Assembly (NCBI GenBank): GCA_009827225.1
Contig: WUAI01000028.1
Location: forward strand, 1 to 42,878
From: Flavobacteriaceae bacterium
Lineage (GTDB): Bacteria; Bacteroidota; Bacteroidia; Flavobacteriales; Flavobacteriaceae
Length of the DNA: 42,878 bases
Direction: 5' to 3'
Shown here one piece after another: positions 42,001-42,878 of this stretch. Each line of letters begins with the position of its first letter. Position 1 is the stretch's first letter. The notes beneath the pieces are model-generated. The model was not told the origin of the DNA. It worked only from the letters and a program-made list of their open reading frames with translations, and made no database searches. The position numbers and the translations under genes are program-made.

Positions 42001-42430
42001 ATTGTTCCCGGACGATTACATCAACAACATTACAGAACGATTGAGCTTATACCAGAAATTGAATCAGTTAAAAACTGAAGATGAATTGGTAAAATTTGAA
42101 AGAGAACTTGTAGATCGTTTTGGCGAACTGCCGGAACAGGCGATTGATTTGTTGAACAGTGTTCGATTGAAATGGTTAGCAATTTCTATTGGTTTGGAGC
42201 GAGTCGTGATGAAAAAGAACAGATTGATAGGCTACTTTATCAGTGATCAGGAAAGTGCCTATTACCAAAGCGACCGTTTTGGGCAAGTATTACTGTATGT
42301 CCAACAACATGCGAATACCGTTAAAATGAAAGAGAAGCAAACCCGAAACGGGCTCCGATTGTTGCTCACCTTCGAAAAAATTGATACCATAGAAAAAGCA
42401 CTAAATGCACTTCAGGGAATTCAGAAGTGA
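39086..42430 (+). CDS. mfd: Transcription-repair coupling factor
   Basis: Removes stalled RNA polymerase from DNA damage and recruits UvrA. The 1114-residue product has the UvrB-like N-terminal region, the CarD-like RNA polymerase-interaction domain (LEVGDYVTHIDHGIGKFGG, about 434-452), helicase motifs with Walker A GDVGFGKTEVAVRAAF (about 583-598), the IIDEEQKFGV box (about 684-693) and the motif VI region HQMRGRVGRSNKKAF (about 852-866), and a C-terminal regulatory domain. Length is normal. The 3' end overlaps yraN on the other strand by 10 nt. Confidence 0.97.
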   Translation: MSKTLVSSLYAQSSNVRKLGEAIAHSQNKILLNGLVGSSVSLVISEIFKQSQLPFLVILNDKEEAAYHLNDLENLLGDKNVLFYPGSYRRPYQIEETDNASVLLRSEVLNRINSRKKPALIVTYPEALFEKVVTRKELEKNTLKITTGDELSIDFVNEVMFEYQFKRTDFVTEPGEFSVRGGILDVFSFSNDEPYRIEFFGDEVESIRTFDVETQLSNEPIKKISIIPNVENKSINESRESFLKYISGKTVVVLKNEEILSGSIDKQFQKATESFHALQGEVKQFEPQELFCTSDLLRSQMDDFTTIYLSNNSISTYDSNITLNTNPQPSFNKQFDLLIENLNSNSTQGIKNYIFCSSDQQAQRFHDIFDDAEQKVDEYETIVFPLYQGFIDVTENFACYTDHQIFERYHKFQLKNGYAKKQAITLKELTNLEVGDYVTHIDHGIGKFGGLKKIDVEGRQQEAIKLIYGERDILYLSIHSLHKITKYNGKDGTTPKIYKLGSTAWKKLKQKTKKRVKEIAFNLIELYAKRRMRKGFQYGPDSYLQHELESSFIYEDTPDQTSSTNDIKRDMESERPMDRLVCGDVGFGKTEVAVRAAFKAVDNGKQVAVLVPTTILAFQHFKTFSERLKDMPVNVDYLNRFRSAKQRRTVLENLKSGKLDIVIGTHQLVSKTVEFKDLGLLIIDEEQKFGVAVKDKLKTLKENVDTLTLTATPIPRTLQFSLMAARDLSVINTPPPNRYPVETNVIRFSEETIRDAIRYEISRRGQVFFVHNRIENIKEVAGLIQRLVPDAKIGIGHGQMEGRKLEQLMLAFMNNEFDVLVSTTIIESGLDVPNANTIFINNANNFGLSDLHQMRGRVGRSNKKAFCYFITPPYSAMTEDARKRITALEQFTELGSGFNIAMKDLEIRGAGDLLGGEQSGFINEIGFETYQKILAEAIDELKEKEFKDLYAGTEHEKKDYLKETTIDTDFELLFPDDYINNITERLSLYQKLNQLKTEDELVKFERELVDRFGELPEQAIDLLNSVRLKWLAISIGLERVVMKKNRLIGYFISDQESAYYQSDRFGQVLLYVQQHANTVKMKEKQTRNGLRLLLTFEKIDTIEKALNALQGIQK

Positions 42431-42780
42431 TAAAAGGCATTTTCCAAATGCCGAATTTCTTCAACCTGTTTGTTCTTTAAAATTGCAATGATATCGAATC
42501 TCACCTCAGCATCCATTCCACGAGAGATAATGTATTCGTTAGCCGCTTTTACCAATAATTTGATTTTTGACGGAGTAACAAAACTTTGAGGATCCCCAAA
42601 AAAGGAACTGTTCCTGGTTTTCACTTCCACCACGACTAGAGTTTCATTCATGGCTGCAATAATGTCAATTTCCGCTTTTTGGAATCGAAAATTCCGTTCC
42701 AAAATCTGATATCCCTTTCCGCAGAGAAAATTCACTGCCATTTCTTCTCCCAGCATCCCTAAATCGTTATGTGTTCCCAT
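42421..42780 (-). CDS. yraN: YraN family (UPF0102) protein, putative endonuclease
   Basis: A 119-residue protein with the Holliday-junction-resolvase-like fold: GMLGEEMAVNFL at the start and the PD-(D/E)XK-type core KAEIDIIAAMNETLVVVEVKTRNS (about 36-58). Actual nuclease activity is unproven in this family. I chose ATG 42780 (MGTHNDLGMLGEE); an ATG at 42831 would add 17 atypical residues. It overlaps the mfd 3' end by 10 nt, tail to tail. Confidence 0.88.
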   Translation of the reverse strand: MGTHNDLGMLGEEMAVNFLCGKGYQILERNFRFQKAEIDIIAAMNETLVVVEVKTRNSSFFGDPQSFVTPSKIKLLVKAANEYIISRGMDAEVRFDIIAILKNKQVEEIRHLENAFYHF

Positions 42781-42878
42781 TATGAAAAGATACGATCCCG
42801 ACTTACGGATTGCACAAATTAGTGGTCTCAATTCATGAATGATACATATATCCCAATCATGGTTACGATCCTCATATT

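Noticed and set aside
42835-42878. Start of a plus-strand gene at the window edge (ATG at 42835, 14 codons)
   Set aside because: Too short to judge, with no clear ribosome-binding site.

Overview
The window reads as chromosomal DNA of a member of the Flavobacteriaceae (Bacteroidota). The evidence is the moderate GC content, the recurring Bacteroidota -7 promoter motif TAnnTTTG in front of many genes, weak Shine-Dalgarno sequences, and a gene set typical of marine or soil flavobacteria (PD40/OmpA envelope protein, DUF4199, DUF4286, DUF6428, HTTM protein, OlsF-type acyltransferase, class I FBPase beside a Ras-like GTPase cluster). No phage, insertion sequence, plasmid or CRISPR signature was seen. 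Genes were named from recognisable motifs; nothing was searched against a database.

Layout. 1-2944 (minus): an MlaE-MlaF-MlaD phospholipid-transport operon with a fourth, truncated membrane protein. 3057-3326: a small heavy-metal-associated chaperone. 3331-3850: an array of six ~70 bp tandem repeats, each carrying two small palindromes, ending in a strong two-way terminator beside tRNA-Leu(CAA) (minus). 4053-12309 (plus): housekeeping genes prs, rplY/ctc, pth, ribF, an HTTM-domain membrane protein, serS, a TPR protein and a DUF4286 protein. 12356-13951 (minus): a PD40/OmpA outer-membrane protein. 14097-18363 (plus): a tightly packed run of rsmA, mgtE, a thioesterase, a cupin, a 2-hydroxyacid dehydrogenase and a membrane-anchored LuxR-type regulator, in which the last four genes use non-ATG starts. 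18463-20726: small accessory genes (DUF4199, two DUF1801 paralogues, a VOC protein, a TM2 protein), two of them preceded by inverted repeats. 20811-22912: an arsenic-type cluster (ArsR, DUF6428, a GNAT-ArsC fusion, DUF1304) with no arsenite pump visible. 22978-27423: a Cys-rich conserved protein, a DinB-like protein, and an APC permease / Rieske oxygenase / PqqB-like lipoprotein operon. 27500-31110 (minus): an OlsF-like ornithine-lipid acyltransferase, aspartokinase and a GNAT, divergent from fbp (31196-32206).

The most interesting region is 32262-36560, an apparent operon of six genes: a coiled-coil protein, a longin/roadblock-like domain protein, a Ras-like small GTPase, a stand-alone PAS-like sensor, a second Ras-like GTPase, and a histidine kinase whose N-terminus is a paralogue of that sensor and whose C-terminal receiver has lost its phospho-acceptor Asp. 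Overlapping or abutting genes pair each GTPase with a sensor. This looks like a duplicated GTPase-sensor module wired to phospho-signalling, reminiscent of but distinct from MglA/MglB.

The window ends with a TerB-like protein, a TspO-related membrane protein, a class V aminotransferase, mfd, and a convergent yraN overlapping the mfd 3' end.
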